A DNA stretch of 64,000 nucleotides. Source: Shinella daejeonensis. GTDB lineage: Bacteria; Pseudomonadota; Alphaproteobacteria; Rhizobiales; Rhizobiaceae. The DNA is taken from positions 744,001 to 808,000 of the forward strand of contig NZ_JAHWXY010000001.1 of assembly GCF_024281235.1 (NCBI RefSeq). Direction: 5' to 3'. Numbering within the stretch: position 1 is the first letter of the stretch; each line of letters begins with the position of its first letter. Of this stretch, positions 54,022-63,940 are shown piece by piece. The notes below the pieces were generated by a model, which saw only the letters and a list, made by a program, of their open reading frames with translations, did not search any database and had not been told where the DNA came from. A program made the position numbers and the translations under genes.

Positions 54022-55061
54022 GCGCCGTCGTGACCTTCAGCAACGTCGATATCGTCTTCGGCGACGATCCGCAGGCGGCGATCGCACTGATCGACGCGGG
54101 CAGGACCCGCGACGAGATCGGCGACGAAACCGGACTTGTGGTGGGCGTCGCGGACGCCACGCTGTCCATCGAGGAAGGCGAGATCCTCGTGCTGATGGGC
54201 CTGTCCGGCTCCGGCAAGTCGACGCTGCTGCGCGCCGTCAACGGTCTGGCGCCGGTGGTGCGCGGCGAGGTGCTCGTCCATACCGCCTCCGGCGCGCTCA
54301 ACCCCTACAAGTCGACGGCGAAGGCGCTGCGCCAGTGCCGGATGCACACGGTCTCCATGGTCTTCCAGCAGTTCGCGCTGCTGCCCTGGCGCACGGTGGC
54401 GGACAATGTCGGCTTCGGCCTGGAACTGGCCGGAATCCCGGAAACCGAGCGCAAGGCGCGCGTCGCCGAGCAGCTCGAACTCGTCAATCTGGCGCAATGG
54501 GCGGACCGACGCGTCAACGAGCTTTCCGGCGGCATGCAGCAGCGCGTGGGCCTCGCTCGGGCGTTCGCCACCGGCGCGCCGATCCTCCTGATGGACGAAC
54601 CCTTCTCCGCCCTCGACCCGCTGATCCGCACGCGCCTCCAGGACGAGTTGCTGGAGTTCCAGCGCCGGCTGAAGAAGACCATCATTTTCGTCAGCCACGA
54701 CCTCGACGAAGCGTTCCGCATCGGCAACCGCATCGCCATCATGGAGAGCGGCCGGATCATCCAGTGCGGCACGCCGCAGGAAATCGTCAAGAACCCGGCC
54801 AATCAGTATGTAGCGGATTTCGTGCAGAACATGAATCCGATCACCATGCTGACGGCGCGCGACGTCATGCAGGAAGGCGCAAGCGGCGCCGGCGGCGTCA
54901 CCGCGACGGCCCGGCTCGACACCCCGCTCGTGGATATCCTGGAGGCCATGGCGCGCCAGCCGGGCAATATCGGCGTGGTCGACAATGGCGCCGTGATCGG
55001 CACCATCGACGCCCAGAACGTGGTCAGCGGCCTCACCCGCCACCGCCGCCGCGATGACTGA
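54018..55061 (+). CDS. choV: Choline ABC transporter ATP-binding protein
   Basis: 347 aa. Walker A LMGLSGSGKST, signature LSGGMQQRVGLARA, Walker B ILLMDEPFSALD and H-loop FVSHDLDEAF, followed by a C-terminal CBS-like regulatory region typical of ProV/ChoV. Energises choline uptake with choW. Confidence 0.95.
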   Translation: MSAVVTFSNVDIVFGDDPQAAIALIDAGRTRDEIGDETGLVVGVADATLSIEEGEILVLMGLSGSGKSTLLRAVNGLAPVVRGEVLVHTASGALNPYKSTAKALRQCRMHTVSMVFQQFALLPWRTVADNVGFGLELAGIPETERKARVAEQLELVNLAQWADRRVNELSGGMQQRVGLARAFATGAPILLMDEPFSALDPLIRTRLQDELLEFQRRLKKTIIFVSHDLDEAFRIGNRIAIMESGRIIQCGTPQEIVKNPANQYVADFVQNMNPITMLTARDVMQEGASGAGGVTATARLDTPLVDILEAMARQPGNIGVVDNGAVIGTIDAQNVVSGLTRHRRRDD

Positions 55062-55186
55062 CCGGCCGGACGCCGGTCTCTTCCGCTTCCCGCCTCCCGT
55101 TATGCGGGCCGCCTCGATTTTCTCCTTGAAGCAAGGCGTGTAGCGGGGCAGAAGGAAGGTCAGGCAAGCAGAAAAAGGAGCCGGCG

Positions 55187-55957
55187 ATGGCACAGGGGAC
55201 GAAGGACAGGGCGAGCGTTCTGCAAGAGACGGACGACGATGCGCGTCGGCTCGCGCGCATTCTTCTGCGCTCCGCCAGAAGCTGCGCGCTTGCCGTTCTC
55301 GAGCCGGAAACCGGCTTTCCCTTCGCCACCCGGACCCTGACCGGCATCGACACGGACGGCACGCCGGTCATTCTGGTCTCCGGGCTGTCCGCGCATACGC
55401 AGGCGCTGAAGGCCGACCCGCGCGCCTCCCTGCTGGCCGGCGAACCCGGAAAGGGCGATCCCCTCGCCCATCCGCGCCTGACCGTGACCGTGCGCGCCGA
55501 AGAGGTGCCGCGGGACGGCGAGGCGCATCGCACGCTGCGCGAGCGCTTCATCCGCCGCCATCCCAAGGCGAAGCTTTACGTGGATTTTCCGGACTTCCGC
55601 TTCTTCCGCCTTGTTTTGCAACGCGGAATGCTCAACGGCGGCTTCGGCAAGGCCTTCGTCCTGTCGGCCGAGGATCTGGCGATCCGCTCTCCGGCCCGCG
55701 CCGCGCTCGCCGCCGCCGAAGCCGGCGCGGTGGAACACATGAACAGCGATCACAGGGACGCCGCCGGTGTCTATGCACGCCATTATTGCGCGGCGCGCGA
55801 CGGTGACTGGACACTGGTCGGCATCGACGCCGCCGGTATCGATCTGGCGAGCGGCGACCGGCTGAAACGGCTCGAATTCGAGCAGGAACTCGAAAGCGCC
55901 GAGGCGCTTCGCGGCGAACTCGTCCGGCTGCTGCGGCAGGCGCGCGGAGACGGTTGA
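55187..55957 (+). CDS. HugZ/PNPOx-like family protein with DUF2470 domain
   Basis: 256 aa. The N-terminal split-barrel (RSARSCALAVLEPETGFPF, ATRTLTGIDTDGTPVILVSG) is the pyridoxamine-phosphate-oxidase-like fold. The C-terminal DUF2470 contains EHMNSDHRDAAGVYARHYC, the His-rich segment that in HugZ/HutZ proteins contributes to heme binding. A role in heme storage or degradation is therefore possible. It follows choXWV on the same strand with a 125-bp gap. Confidence 0.88.
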   Translation: MAQGTKDRASVLQETDDDARRLARILLRSARSCALAVLEPETGFPFATRTLTGIDTDGTPVILVSGLSAHTQALKADPRASLLAGEPGKGDPLAHPRLTVTVRAEEVPRDGEAHRTLRERFIRRHPKAKLYVDFPDFRFFRLVLQRGMLNGGFGKAFVLSAEDLAIRSPARAALAAAEAGAVEHMNSDHRDAAGVYARHYCAARDGDWTLVGIDAAGIDLASGDRLKRLEFEQELESAEALRGELVRLLRQARGDG

Positions 55958-56064
55958 CGATCGCTCATGGCATGATGCGAGCACGCCGCTGGATCGAAAC
56001 TACCCCACAATGCTCTTTATACGTGCACAAGACCCCCGATTTCTTGCTCTTGCTGATCATGGTT

Positions 56065-56080
56065 TTGTTTATATGCTAAC
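56065..56080. promoter_or_regulatory. Possible NolR box upstream of nolR
   Basis: On the minus strand GTTAG-N9-AA, near the reported NolR-box consensus (A/T)TTAG-N9-A(T/A) except for G at the first position. It lies about 60 bp before the nolR start, over a TATGCT that could be a -10. Autoregulation, reported for Sinorhizobium nolR, is the expected role. Confidence 0.4.
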
Positions 56081-56136
56081 GCGCGTATTTACGAAAAAGC
56101 ACATATTTTAAAGTACAAAGCGAGGAGCGGGTGAGG

Positions 56137-56475
56137 ATGGAGAAGCTTAGCGAGACGGAACATACACAGGCGGAAGTTGCAGCCGAATTCCTCTCCGCCA
56201 TGGCCAATCCGAAGCGCCTGCTGATCCTCAGGATCCTCGTCACCGGCGAAATCGCCGTCGGGGCGCTCGCCGCCCGCGTCGGCCTCAGCCAGTCGGCCCT
56301 GTCGCAACATCTCTCCAAGCTGCGCGCGCAAAATCTCGTGACCACCCGTCGCGACGCGCAAACGATCTATTATTCAAGCAAGTCCGACGCCGTCCTGACG
56401 GTGCTCGATGCGCTGAACCGCATCTATGACGAAAGCGACGACGCCCTGCCCCGGACGAAGCTCCGCATCGCCTGA
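56137..56475 (+). CDS. nolR: NolR-type ArsR/SmtB winged-helix regulator
   Basis: 112 aa from ATG 56137 (GAGGAG at good distance); GTG 56131 is a possible earlier start. The central part (FLSAMANPKRLLILRIL, VGALAARVGLSQSALSQHLS, KLRAQNLVTTRRDAQTIYYS) is very close to NolR of Sinorhizobium and Rhizobium, a global repressor of nodulation, motility and other genes. The helix-turn-helix is QSALSQHLSKLRAQ. No nod genes are nearby, so the role may be the non-symbiotic global one. No metal-binding Cys pair is visible. Confidence 0.88.
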   Translation: MEKLSETEHTQAEVAAEFLSAMANPKRLLILRILVTGEIAVGALAARVGLSQSALSQHLSKLRAQNLVTTRRDAQTIYYSSKSDAVLTVLDALNRIYDESDDALPRTKLRIA

Positions 56476-56563
56476 CCGCGTCGCTGGCCGCCCTTTCCTT
56501 CCGCACAAGACCAACCGGGCGACCCCGGCAAAGGCAAAACCAGCCTTGAGGCCGGAAGCAAGA

Positions 56564-56608
56564 GGATGGCGATTTCGGGTGTTCCCGTTTCTACCGGAAA
56601 TGCTCTAG
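56564..56608. repeat. Partial palindromic intergenic repeat, CTAGAG type
   Basis: On the minus strand begins CTAGAGCATTTCCGGTAGAA, the same head as the repeats at 17397 and 17737. Only one arm is recognisable. Located between nolR and ade. Confidence 0.45.
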
Positions 56609-56657
56609 AATCCGCACCCGTCCGGGCGCATCGGACTTCAGGCAGAGGGGACGCATC

Positions 56658-58361
56658 ATGATCGAACTGGAACGCCGCATCGACCAGGGAACTGGCCGGG
56701 AACCCGCCGACATCGTGCTGAAGGGCGGCCGCTTTCTCGATCTCATCACCGGCGAACTGGTCGCTTCCGACATCGCCATCTGCAGCGATCGCATCGTCGG
56801 CACCCATGCAAGCGATTATCACGGCCGGCGGGAGGTGGACATCGCCGGCCGCATCGTCGTGCCCGGCTTCATCGATACGCACCTGCATATCGAATCCTCG
56901 CTGGTGACCCCGCATGAATTCGACCGCTGCGTGCTGCCCCATGGCGTAACCACGGCGATCTGCGATCCCCACGAGATCGCCAATGTGCTCGGCACGGAAG
57001 GCATCCAGTTCTTCCTCGACAGCGCGATGGAAACGATCATGGATATCCGCGTGCAGCTTTCGAGCTGCGTTCCGGCCACCCATCTGGAAACCGCCGGCGC
57101 GGATCTGCCGGTCGAGCGGCTCCTGCCCTTCCGCAGCCATCCGAAGGTGATCGGGCTTGCCGAATTCATGAATTTCCCGGGCGTCATCCATAAGGACACC
57201 GTCTGCCTCGCCAAGCTTGCGGCCTTCCAGGACGGCCATATCGACGGCCATGCGCCGCTGCTTTCCGGCAAGGACCTCAACGGCTATCTCGCCGCCGGCA
57301 TCCGCACCGACCACGAATGCACCACGGCCGCCGAGGCCCTGGAGAAAATCCGCAAGGGCATGCATATCCTCATCCGCGAGGGATCGGTCTCCAAGGATCT
57401 CATGGCGCTTCTGCCGCTGCTGACCGAGCGCCTTTCGCCCTTCGTCGCGCTCTGCACCGACGACCGGAACCCGCTCGATATCGCCGAGCAGGGCCATCTC
57501 GATCATATGATCCGCACGGCGATTGCCGAAGGCTGCGAACCGCTGGCCGTCTATCGCGCCGCCTCCATCTCCGCCGCCCGCATCTTCGGCCTGCCCGACC
57601 GGGGCCTTGTCGCCCCCGGCTGGCGCGCCGACCTCGTGGTTGTCGACACGCTGGAGAATTGCCGGGCGGAGATGGTGTTTTCCGCCGGCCGACTCGTCGA
57701 CGACGCCCTTTTCGCCACCCGCGCGCCCGTGGCCCCGGTCGGCCTCGACAGCGTTCGGGCGCGACCGGTACACGCGGCGCATTTCGCGGTTCCGGTCGCA
57801 GAAGGCGAAACACCGGTCATCGGCATCCTGCCCGGCAAGATCATCACCGAGCATCGCCGCTACCGGCTGCCGGCGACAGGCAATCAGGCGACCGTCGATC
57901 TGGAGCGCGACATCCTCAAGGTCGCCGTCATCGAACGCCATGGCCGGAACGGCAATCACGCCAACGGCTTCGTGCAGGGTTTCGGCCTGAAGAAAGGCGC
58001 GATCGCCTCCACGGTCGGCCATGACAGCCATAATATCTGCGTCGTCGGCGCGAATGAGGAAGACATGGCGCTGGCCGCAACCCGGCTCGGCGAGATCAAC
58101 GGCGGCTTCGTCGTGGTGGAGAACGGCCGGATCACCGGCGAGATCGCGCTTCCCGTCGCCGGCCTGATGAGCCTTGAACCCTATGAGACCGTGCGCGACA
58201 CGCTGCAACAGTTGCGCAAGGCCGCCCTTGCCCTCGGCGCAACGCTGGAGGAACCCTTCCTGCAACTCGCGTTCCTGCCGCTGCCGGTGATCCCGCACCT
58301 GAAGATCTCCGACCGCGGACTGGTCGATGTGGACCGCTTCGCCCTGATCGGCAACGGCTGA
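56658..58361 (+). CDS. ade: Adenine deaminase
   Basis: 567 aa, the length of the Ade amidohydrolase family. Metal-site segments DTHLHIESS (HxH) and [25 protein letters not shown] and [10 protein letters not shown] are in order, followed by the C-terminal cyclic-adenine-deaminase domain (about 415-565). Converts adenine to hypoxanthine. Complements apt in adenine use. Confidence 0.95.
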   Translation: MIELERRIDQGTGREPADIVLKGGRFLDLITGELVASDIAICSDRIVGTHASDYHGRREVDIAGRIVVPGFIDTHLHIESSLVTPHEFDRCVLPHGVTTAICDPHEIANVLGTEGIQFFLDSAMETIMDIRVQLSSCVPATHLETAGADLPVERLLPFRSHPKVIGLAEFMNFPGVIHKDTVCLAKLAAFQDGHIDGHAPLLSGKDLNGYLAAGIRTDHECTTAAEALEKIRKGMHILIREGSVSKDLMALLPLLTERLSPFVALCTDDRNPLDIAEQGHLDHMIRTAIAEGCEPLAVYRAASISAARIFGLPDRGLVAPGWRADLVVVDTLENCRAEMVFSAGRLVDDALFATRAPVAPVGLDSVRARPVHAAHFAVPVAEGETPVIGILPGKIITEHRRYRLPATGNQATVDLERDILKVAVIERHGRNGNHANGFVQGFGLKKGAIASTVGHDSHNICVVGANEEDMALAATRLGEINGGFVVVENGRITGEIALPVAGLMSLEPYETVRDTLQQLRKAALALGATLEEPFLQLAFLPLPVIPHLKISDRGLVDVDRFALIGNG

Positions 58362-58377
58362 TCCGGAGACGGCGGCC

Positions 58378-60021
58378 TTACAGCCGCGTGCAGACCATAT
58401 CCAGCGGGTCGAGGTGGATCGTGCCGTCCCGGATCTTCGAGCCGAAGCCGGGAACCGCCAGCGGTTCACCATGCTTCAGCGCCTTTGGCGGCGCGAACTC
58501 CGCCTTCTCCCGCGTGAGATTGAAGATGAAGAGCAGCTTTTCGCCGGCTTCCTCACGCGTAAAGGCGAGCAGGTCCTGGTTCGAGGGCAGGAAGGTCATG
58601 TCGCCGGCGCGCAGCACCGCATGGGCTTTGCGGAAGGCAAGCGTTTCACGGTAATGGTTGAGCACGGATCCGGCCGTCTTTTCCTGCGCGTCCACGGCAA
58701 GCCGGGTGTGATCGGCCGGCACCGGCAACCATGGCTTCGCCGTGCTGAAACCCGCATGCGCGGCCGCCTGCTGCCAGGGCATCGGCGTGCGGCAGCCATC
58801 GCGTCCCTTGAAGGCGGGCCAGAAGCGGATGCCGTAAGGGTCGCGCAGGTCCTCGAAGGCGAGAGCGGCTTCCGTCAACCCGAGTTCTTCGCCCTGATAG
58901 AGGCAGATCGAGCCGCGCAGCGTCGAAAGCAGGGTGATCGCCAGCTTGGCGACACGCTCCCGCTCTTCCGGGGCGTGAACGAAGCGGCTGACATGGCGGT
59001 CGACATCGTGGTTGGAAAAGGCCCAGCAGACCCAGCCGTCCGTCACCACCTTCTGGAAACTCTCGACGCATTTGCGAATATGGCCGGCCGTGAAATCCGG
59101 CCCGAGCAGATCGAACGTATAGCACATGTGCAGCTTGTCGCCGCCGCTCGTGTATTCCGCCACGGTCTTCAGCGAGCGGGCGCCGTCGCCGACCTCGCCG
59201 ATCGTCGTCCGCCCTTCGTAGCGGTCGAGAAGGGCGCGCAGACGCTGGAGGAAAACGACGTTTTCCGGTTGCGTCTTATCATGGCGATGACTCTGCATGC
59301 CATAGGGATTGACGTCCGGCGCATCGAGCCCGATCTCGTCGACGCCCGGCGCATGCGGCGGATTGTTCTGGAGCTTCCGGTCGTGAAAATAGAAATTGAC
59401 CGTATCGAGCCGGAAGCCGTCGACGCCCCGGTCGAGCCAGAAGCGGACGGTTTCGAGCAGGGTGTCCTGCACCTTCGGATTGTGGAAATTGAGATCCGGC
59501 TGCGAGGTAAGGAAATTGTGCATGTAGTATTGCCGGCGCACGCCGTCCCATTCCCAGCCCGGCCCGCCGAAGATCGAAAGCCAGTTGTTCGGCGCAGTGC
59601 CGTCCGGCTTGGGATCGGCCCAGACGTACCAGTCCGCCTTGTCGTTCGTGCGGCTCGAACGGCTCTCCACGAACCACGGGTGCTGGTCGGAGGTATGCGA
59701 GATCACCTGATCGATGATCACTTTCAGGCCGAGGCGATGGGCCTCCGCCAGCATGGCGTCGAAGTCGGCCAGCGTGCCGAACATCGGATCGACGTCGCAA
59801 TAGTCCGACACGTCATAGCCCATATCGGCCATCGGCGACTTGAAGAAGGGTGACAGCCAGATCGCATCCACCCCGAGCGAGGCGATATGACCAAGCCGCC
59901 GGGTGACACCCTTGAGGTCGCCTATGCCGTCGCCGGTCGTATCCTGGAACGAACGCGGATAGACCTGATAGATCGTCGCGCCACGCCACCAGTCGTCACT
60001 CTGTCTTCGGGTCTTGGGCAT
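58378..60021 (-). CDS. aglA: Alpha-glucosidase, GH13 family
   Basis: 547 aa from ATG 60021 (AGGAGC upstream); the frame is open 36 codons further, but MPKTRRQSDDWWRGATIYQV is the natural start. GH13 regions I-IV: DQVISHTSDQHPWF, GVDGFRLDTVNF (nucleophile Asp near 203), IGEVGD (acid Glu near 274) and FSNHDVDRH (near 337). Similar to AglA of rhizobial alpha-glucoside uptake operons, but no aglEFGK genes lie beside it here; a sugar kinase is divergent from it. Confidence 0.92.
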   Translation of the reverse strand: MPKTRRQSDDWWRGATIYQVYPRSFQDTTGDGIGDLKGVTRRLGHIASLGVDAIWLSPFFKSPMADMGYDVSDYCDVDPMFGTLADFDAMLAEAHRLGLKVIIDQVISHTSDQHPWFVESRSSRTNDKADWYVWADPKPDGTAPNNWLSIFGGPGWEWDGVRRQYYMHNFLTSQPDLNFHNPKVQDTLLETVRFWLDRGVDGFRLDTVNFYFHDRKLQNNPPHAPGVDEIGLDAPDVNPYGMQSHRHDKTQPENVVFLQRLRALLDRYEGRTTIGEVGDGARSLKTVAEYTSGGDKLHMCYTFDLLGPDFTAGHIRKCVESFQKVVTDGWVCWAFSNHDVDRHVSRFVHAPEERERVAKLAITLLSTLRGSICLYQGEELGLTEAALAFEDLRDPYGIRFWPAFKGRDGCRTPMPWQQAAAHAGFSTAKPWLPVPADHTRLAVDAQEKTAGSVLNHYRETLAFRKAHAVLRAGDMTFLPSNQDLLAFTREEAGEKLLFIFNLTREKAEFAPPKALKHGEPLAVPGFGSKIRDGTIHLDPLDMVCTRL

Positions 60022-60197
60022 GCCTGCTTGCTCCTGTCCGGGAAGATCCCCGTCAGGTGTAGCCCGCTCCCGCCGGAGCGTAAACGCCGCGCACCGGCTT
60101 TTTTCCGCAAGCGGACGGGGCAGGCCCAAGGCTCGCCTTGCTCCCGCGCCCCTTTGCCGGTATGCCGCATGCGGCGCGAAACCGGAAGGGGCAAGGC
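60022..60197. other. Divergent promoter region between aglA and the KDG-kinase gene
   Basis: 176 bp with no supportable gene. GCTC-CCGCCG-GAGC near 60070 is a small dyad that could be an operator. No confident promoter. Confidence 0.3.
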
Positions 60198-61112
60198 ATG
60201 GCGGGACGGCTGTTGACGATCGGCGAATGCATGGTGGAGCTGATGCAGGCCGAAGGCGGCCTGTTGCGCAAGAGTTTCGCCGGCGACACCTTCAACACCG
60301 CCTATTACGCCCGGCATTATCTTCCGGCCGACTGGACGGTCGACTATTTCTCCGCCGTCGGCAACGATGCGATCTCCGGTGAGATGCTTACCTTCATGCA
60401 GGGCCACGGCATCGGCACGGATCATGTCCGGCGCATCGAGGGACTGTCGCCCGGCCTCTATATGATCCATCTGAAGGACGGGGAGCGCAGCTTCTCCTAC
60501 TGGCGCTCGGCATCCGCCGCCAGGCTGCTGGCGCGCGACGGCGACCGGCTGCGGGCAGCCGTCGATATCTCCGACATCCTCGTCTTTTCCGGCATCACGC
60601 TGGCGATCCTGCCGCCGGAGGACGTGGAAACGCTGCTTGCCGAACTGCGGCGGGCCAGGGCGGCCGGCAAGCGCATCGTCTTCGACCCCAACATCCGCCC
60701 CCGCCTCTGGGACGACGCCGACCGCATGCGCGAGACGATCAGCGCCGGCGCCCGCGCTGCGACCCTCGTCATGCCAAGCCTCGACGACGAGACGACCCAT
60801 TTCGGCGACGCCTCGCTCGACGAGACCATCGCCCGCTATCGCGGCCTCGGCGTCGCCGGGATCGTCGTGAAGGACGGAGACAAGGGCGCAACACTCGATT
60901 TCAGCGGCGAACGCACCCATGTCCCGTCCGCCAAGGCCGAAGCCATCGTAGACACGACGAGCGCCGGCGACAGCTTCAACGGCGCATTTCTCGCAAGGCT
61001 CGCGACCGGCGCGACGCCGGAGGCCGCCGCCCGTTTCGCCGCCGCCGTCGCCGCCGCCGTCATCCAGCACCATGGCGCGCTGGTCGCCGGGGAGAAACTG
61101 CCGGCAGCCTGA
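60198..61112 (+). CDS. kdgK: 2-dehydro-3-deoxygluconokinase-type sugar kinase (PfkB family)
   Basis: 304 aa from ATG 60198. N-terminal RLLTIGECMVELMQAEGGLL and the C-terminal PfkB signature DTTSAGDSFNGAFL (catalytic Asp in AGDSF) with KDGDKGA before it. Best match to KdgK, which phosphorylates KDG from hexuronate degradation, but other PfkB substrates are possible. Divergent from aglA. Confidence 0.9.
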   Translation: MAGRLLTIGECMVELMQAEGGLLRKSFAGDTFNTAYYARHYLPADWTVDYFSAVGNDAISGEMLTFMQGHGIGTDHVRRIEGLSPGLYMIHLKDGERSFSYWRSASAARLLARDGDRLRAAVDISDILVFSGITLAILPPEDVETLLAELRRARAAGKRIVFDPNIRPRLWDDADRMRETISAGARAATLVMPSLDDETTHFGDASLDETIARYRGLGVAGIVVKDGDKGATLDFSGERTHVPSAKAEAIVDTTSAGDSFNGAFLARLATGATPEAAARFAAAVAAAVIQHHGALVAGEKLPAA

Positions 61113-61126
61113 AACCGCGCAGCGAA

Positions 61127-62557
61127 TTAATGGATCTTGCGCGACTTCTTCGGCTTGAACGGGTTTTCCGACGCCTTGAGATGGATGCGGATCGGCACGC
61201 CGGGAAGATCGAAATCAGCGCGCAGGCCATTGGTCAGGAAGCGGATATAGGAATCCGGCAAGGCGTCCGCCCGCGTGCAGGAAATCATGAAGCCCGGCGG
61301 ACGGGCCTTCACCTGCGTCATATACTTGAGCTTCAGGCGGCGGCCCGAAACGGCCGGCGGCGGATGCTGCGCCTGCTGCATCTCCAGCCAGCGGTTGAGC
61401 CTGGCCGTGGAGATCCGGCGGTTCCAGACACGGTCGGTATCGATGACGGCCTGCATCAGCTTGTCGAGCCCGCGTCCGGTCTGGCCGGAAACCGGCACCG
61501 CGCGAATGCCGCGCGCCTGCGGCAACAGCCGCTCGGTCTTCTCGCGCAGTTCCGCAAGCGCTGCCTGCGGATCGTCGATCAGGTCCCATTTGTTGAATGC
61601 GAGCACCGCGGCGCGTCCTTCGCGCAGCACGAGATCGACGATCTGCAAGTCCTGCTTCTCGAAGGGAATGGTCGAGTCGAAGACGATCACCACCGTCTCG
61701 GCAAAGCGGATCGCCCGCAGGCCGTCGGCGACCGAAAGCTTTTCCAGCTTCTCCTGCACCCGGGCCTTGCGGCGCATGCCGGCCGTATCGAACATTTTGA
61801 TCGTCCGGCCCTTCCAGTTCCATTCCACGGAAATGGAATCGCGCGTGATGCCGGCTTCCGGGCCGGTCAACAGCCGGTCTTCACCGAGAAAGCGGTTGAT
61901 CAGCGTCGACTTTCCGGCATTGGGCCGGCCGACGATGGCCACGCGCAGCGGCTTCGTCTCGTCGTACTCGGGTTCGTAATCGTCGTCCTTTTCCGCTTGC
62001 TCCGCGCGCAGATCGACGTCGGTGACCGCCTCGTCCTCCCCTTCCGGCGGAAAAACGCGCTCCTCGCCGAGGGCTGCGACGATAGCGTCGCGCAGGTCCA
62101 GCATGCCCTGGCCATGTTCGGCGGAGATCGGCGTCGGATCGCCGAGCCCGAGCGTGAAGGCATCGTAAAATCCGCCGTCGGAGCCCCGCGCTTCCGCCTT
62201 GTTGGCGACCAGAACGACGGGCTTGCCCTTGCGCCGCAGCATCTCGGCCAGCGACTGGTCGACCGGGGTCAGCCCGGTCTTGGCGTCCACCACGAACAGC
62301 GAAAGATCCGCCTCGTCGATCGCCATCTCGGTCTGGGCGCGCATGCGGCCCTGCAACGTTTCGGGCGCGGCCTCCTCGAGACCCGCCGTATCGACGATGC
62401 GGAATTTCAGGTCGATCAGGCGCGCGTCGCCCGGCCGGCGGTCGCGCGTGACGCCGGGCGTGTCGTCGACCAGCGCGAGCTTCTTGCCCACCAGCCTGTT
62501 GAACAGCGTGGATTTGCCGACATTGGGGCGTCCGACAATGGCGACTGTGAAGCTCAT
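61127..62557 (-). CDS. der: Ribosome biogenesis GTPase Der
   Basis: 476 aa with two G domains in tandem: GRPNVGKST at 8-16 with DTAGLEE, and GRPNAGKST near 212 with DTAGMRRK, each with an NKxD/NKWD base motif, and a C-terminal KH-like domain. An acidic insertion between them ([20 protein letters not shown]) is typical of alphaproteobacteria. Essential for 50S assembly. 35 bp downstream of the YfgM-like gene. Confidence 0.96.
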   Translation of the reverse strand: MSFTVAIVGRPNVGKSTLFNRLVGKKLALVDDTPGVTRDRRPGDARLIDLKFRIVDTAGLEEAAPETLQGRMRAQTEMAIDEADLSLFVVDAKTGLTPVDQSLAEMLRRKGKPVVLVANKAEARGSDGGFYDAFTLGLGDPTPISAEHGQGMLDLRDAIVAALGEERVFPPEGEDEAVTDVDLRAEQAEKDDDYEPEYDETKPLRVAIVGRPNAGKSTLINRFLGEDRLLTGPEAGITRDSISVEWNWKGRTIKMFDTAGMRRKARVQEKLEKLSVADGLRAIRFAETVVIVFDSTIPFEKQDLQIVDLVLREGRAAVLAFNKWDLIDDPQAALAELREKTERLLPQARGIRAVPVSGQTGRGLDKLMQAVIDTDRVWNRRISTARLNRWLEMQQAQHPPPAVSGRRLKLKYMTQVKARPPGFMISCTRADALPDSYIRFLTNGLRADFDLPGVPIRIHLKASENPFKPKKSRKIH

Positions 62558-62592
62558 GTCAGGTTCCGTTTCGATGACCGGCGCAGGCCGGT

Positions 62593-63267
62593 TCAGGAGG
62601 AAATCTTGCCGCTCGCCGTCATCAGGTCGAGCAGCATCTGCGCCCGGTTGGCGACGTTGCGCGGGGTCTCGGCGTCAGCCAGAATAGCCTCGAACCATTC
62701 CCTGGCCCGCGCGAAATCCTCATGACGATAAGCGGAAAGGCCAAGGACCTCGCGGGCCGAATGACGCATCGCGCCCTGCGGCGTCGCCAGTTGCTCGGCC
62801 TCGGCCGAAACCTGCTCGTAGCTGCCGGCGTCCACCAGCAGATAGGCCGCGCGCAGACGCGCCGCGTCCCTGAGCGCCGCCGGCACAGACGTATCCTTGG
62901 CGATCGCCGTGAAAGCGGCAACCGCACCGTCGACATCGCCGCCTTCGGCCTTCAGCGAGGCGGTGCGCATGCGCGCAAGCACCGGATAGGCGCCGAAGCC
63001 CTCCTTTTCGAGCTTGTCGAGCGCCGCCATGGCCTCGTCGCTCTTGCCTTGATCGGCAAGCGTCAGCGCGATGAGGAATTCGTCGCCGGCAGCCGAGGTC
63101 TTGCTGTCGCGCCAGTAATCGTAGCTCACCTTGCCGATGGTGCCGACGACGACAAGCACGGCGGCCCCGATGAGGATGCGGCCGAAGCGTCGCCAGATCA
63201 GCCGCATCTGATCGGAGCGGAGTTCCTCATTGACCTCGCGGATGAAGCTGTCGTCCTGGTGTACCAT
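62593..63267 (-). CDS. YfgM-like tetratricopeptide membrane protein
   Basis: 224 aa. One N-terminal membrane helix (about 29-49, [20 protein letters not shown]) and a periplasmic TPR-like helical domain. Matches the YfgM/DUF2133-type ancillary SecYEG subunit, which assists secreted protein folding. Precedes der, the usual order in Proteobacteria. Confidence 0.88.
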   Translation of the reverse strand: MVHQDDSFIREVNEELRSDQMRLIWRRFGRILIGAAVLVVVGTIGKVSYDYWRDSKTSAAGDEFLIALTLADQGKSDEAMAALDKLEKEGFGAYPVLARMRTASLKAEGGDVDGAVAAFTAIAKDTSVPAALRDAARLRAAYLLVDAGSYEQVSAEAEQLATPQGAMRHSAREVLGLSAYRHEDFARAREWFEAILADAETPRNVANRAQMLLDLMTASGKISS

Positions 63268-63355
63268 TCCCTGCCCGGCTCTTGCTGACGATTGGAGTTC
63301 GCGCCTTCTACCCCATTTTTACCCGCTTGTAAGGGGGCAGCGGCGAAAAGGAACG

Positions 63356-63940
63356 TCAGGCCATCGGGCTGACGCCGATCAGCCATTCATGCAGCTTGAG
63401 CACGATGGCGAGGTAGAGCACCAGACCGGCCGCCGCGGCCATGATGTCGTAGCGGGCGGAGACGAAGACCGGCAGCAGCGTCTCGCCGGAAGCGATGCGC
63501 TTTTTCAGCGATATCCGCAGCACGACCGCCCAGGCGAGGATGGTGACGAAAAGCAGCACCGAATAGCTTTCGCCATTGGCGAGAAGATGCGCCAGCGCCC
63601 AGATCTTCACCGACACGAGGACCGGGAACTTCAGCCGCGTCCGGATATGGCCCGCCGGCAGCAGGCCGGCGACGAAACAGATCGAGGCGATCAGCATCAG
63701 CGTCAGCGCGATATGGGCCATGAAGGTCGGCGGTGTATAGAGCATCTCACCGCCGGAATCGCGCGCCATCACGAAGCCGCAGACGATCATCGCCAGACTG
63801 GCAAGCGAGGCAAGGCCATGCAGGGTCATCCAGCCCGGCTTGCCGATCCTGGCGATACCGGCGGCGCGAAGCCCCGGCGCGAAGGGGCGGATGAGGTGGG
63901 TGACGAGAAAGAGAACGAGACCGGCGACAAGCAAGGCCAT
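63356..63940 (-). CDS. NnrU family membrane protein
   Basis: 194 aa from ATG 63940 (AGGAGC upstream); the frame stays open a few codons further. Five to six membrane helices with FLVTHLIRPFAPGLRAAGIA and HLLANGESYSVLLF, the NnrU pattern first linked to denitrification regulation. Similar genes also occur in non-denitrifiers, so role uncertain. Confidence 0.87.
   Translation of the reverse strand: MALLVAGLVLFLVTHLIRPFAPGLRAAGIARIGKPGWMTLHGLASLASLAMIVCGFVMARDSGGEMLYTPPTFMAHIALTLMLIASICFVAGLLPAGHIRTRLKFPVLVSVKIWALAHLLANGESYSVLLFVTILAWAVVLRISLKKRIASGETLLPVFVSARYDIMAAAAGLVLYLAIVLKLHEWLIGVSPMA

Noticed and set aside
56424-58472. 682-codon minus-strand frame opposite ade
   Set aside because: Antisense shadow of adenine deaminase.
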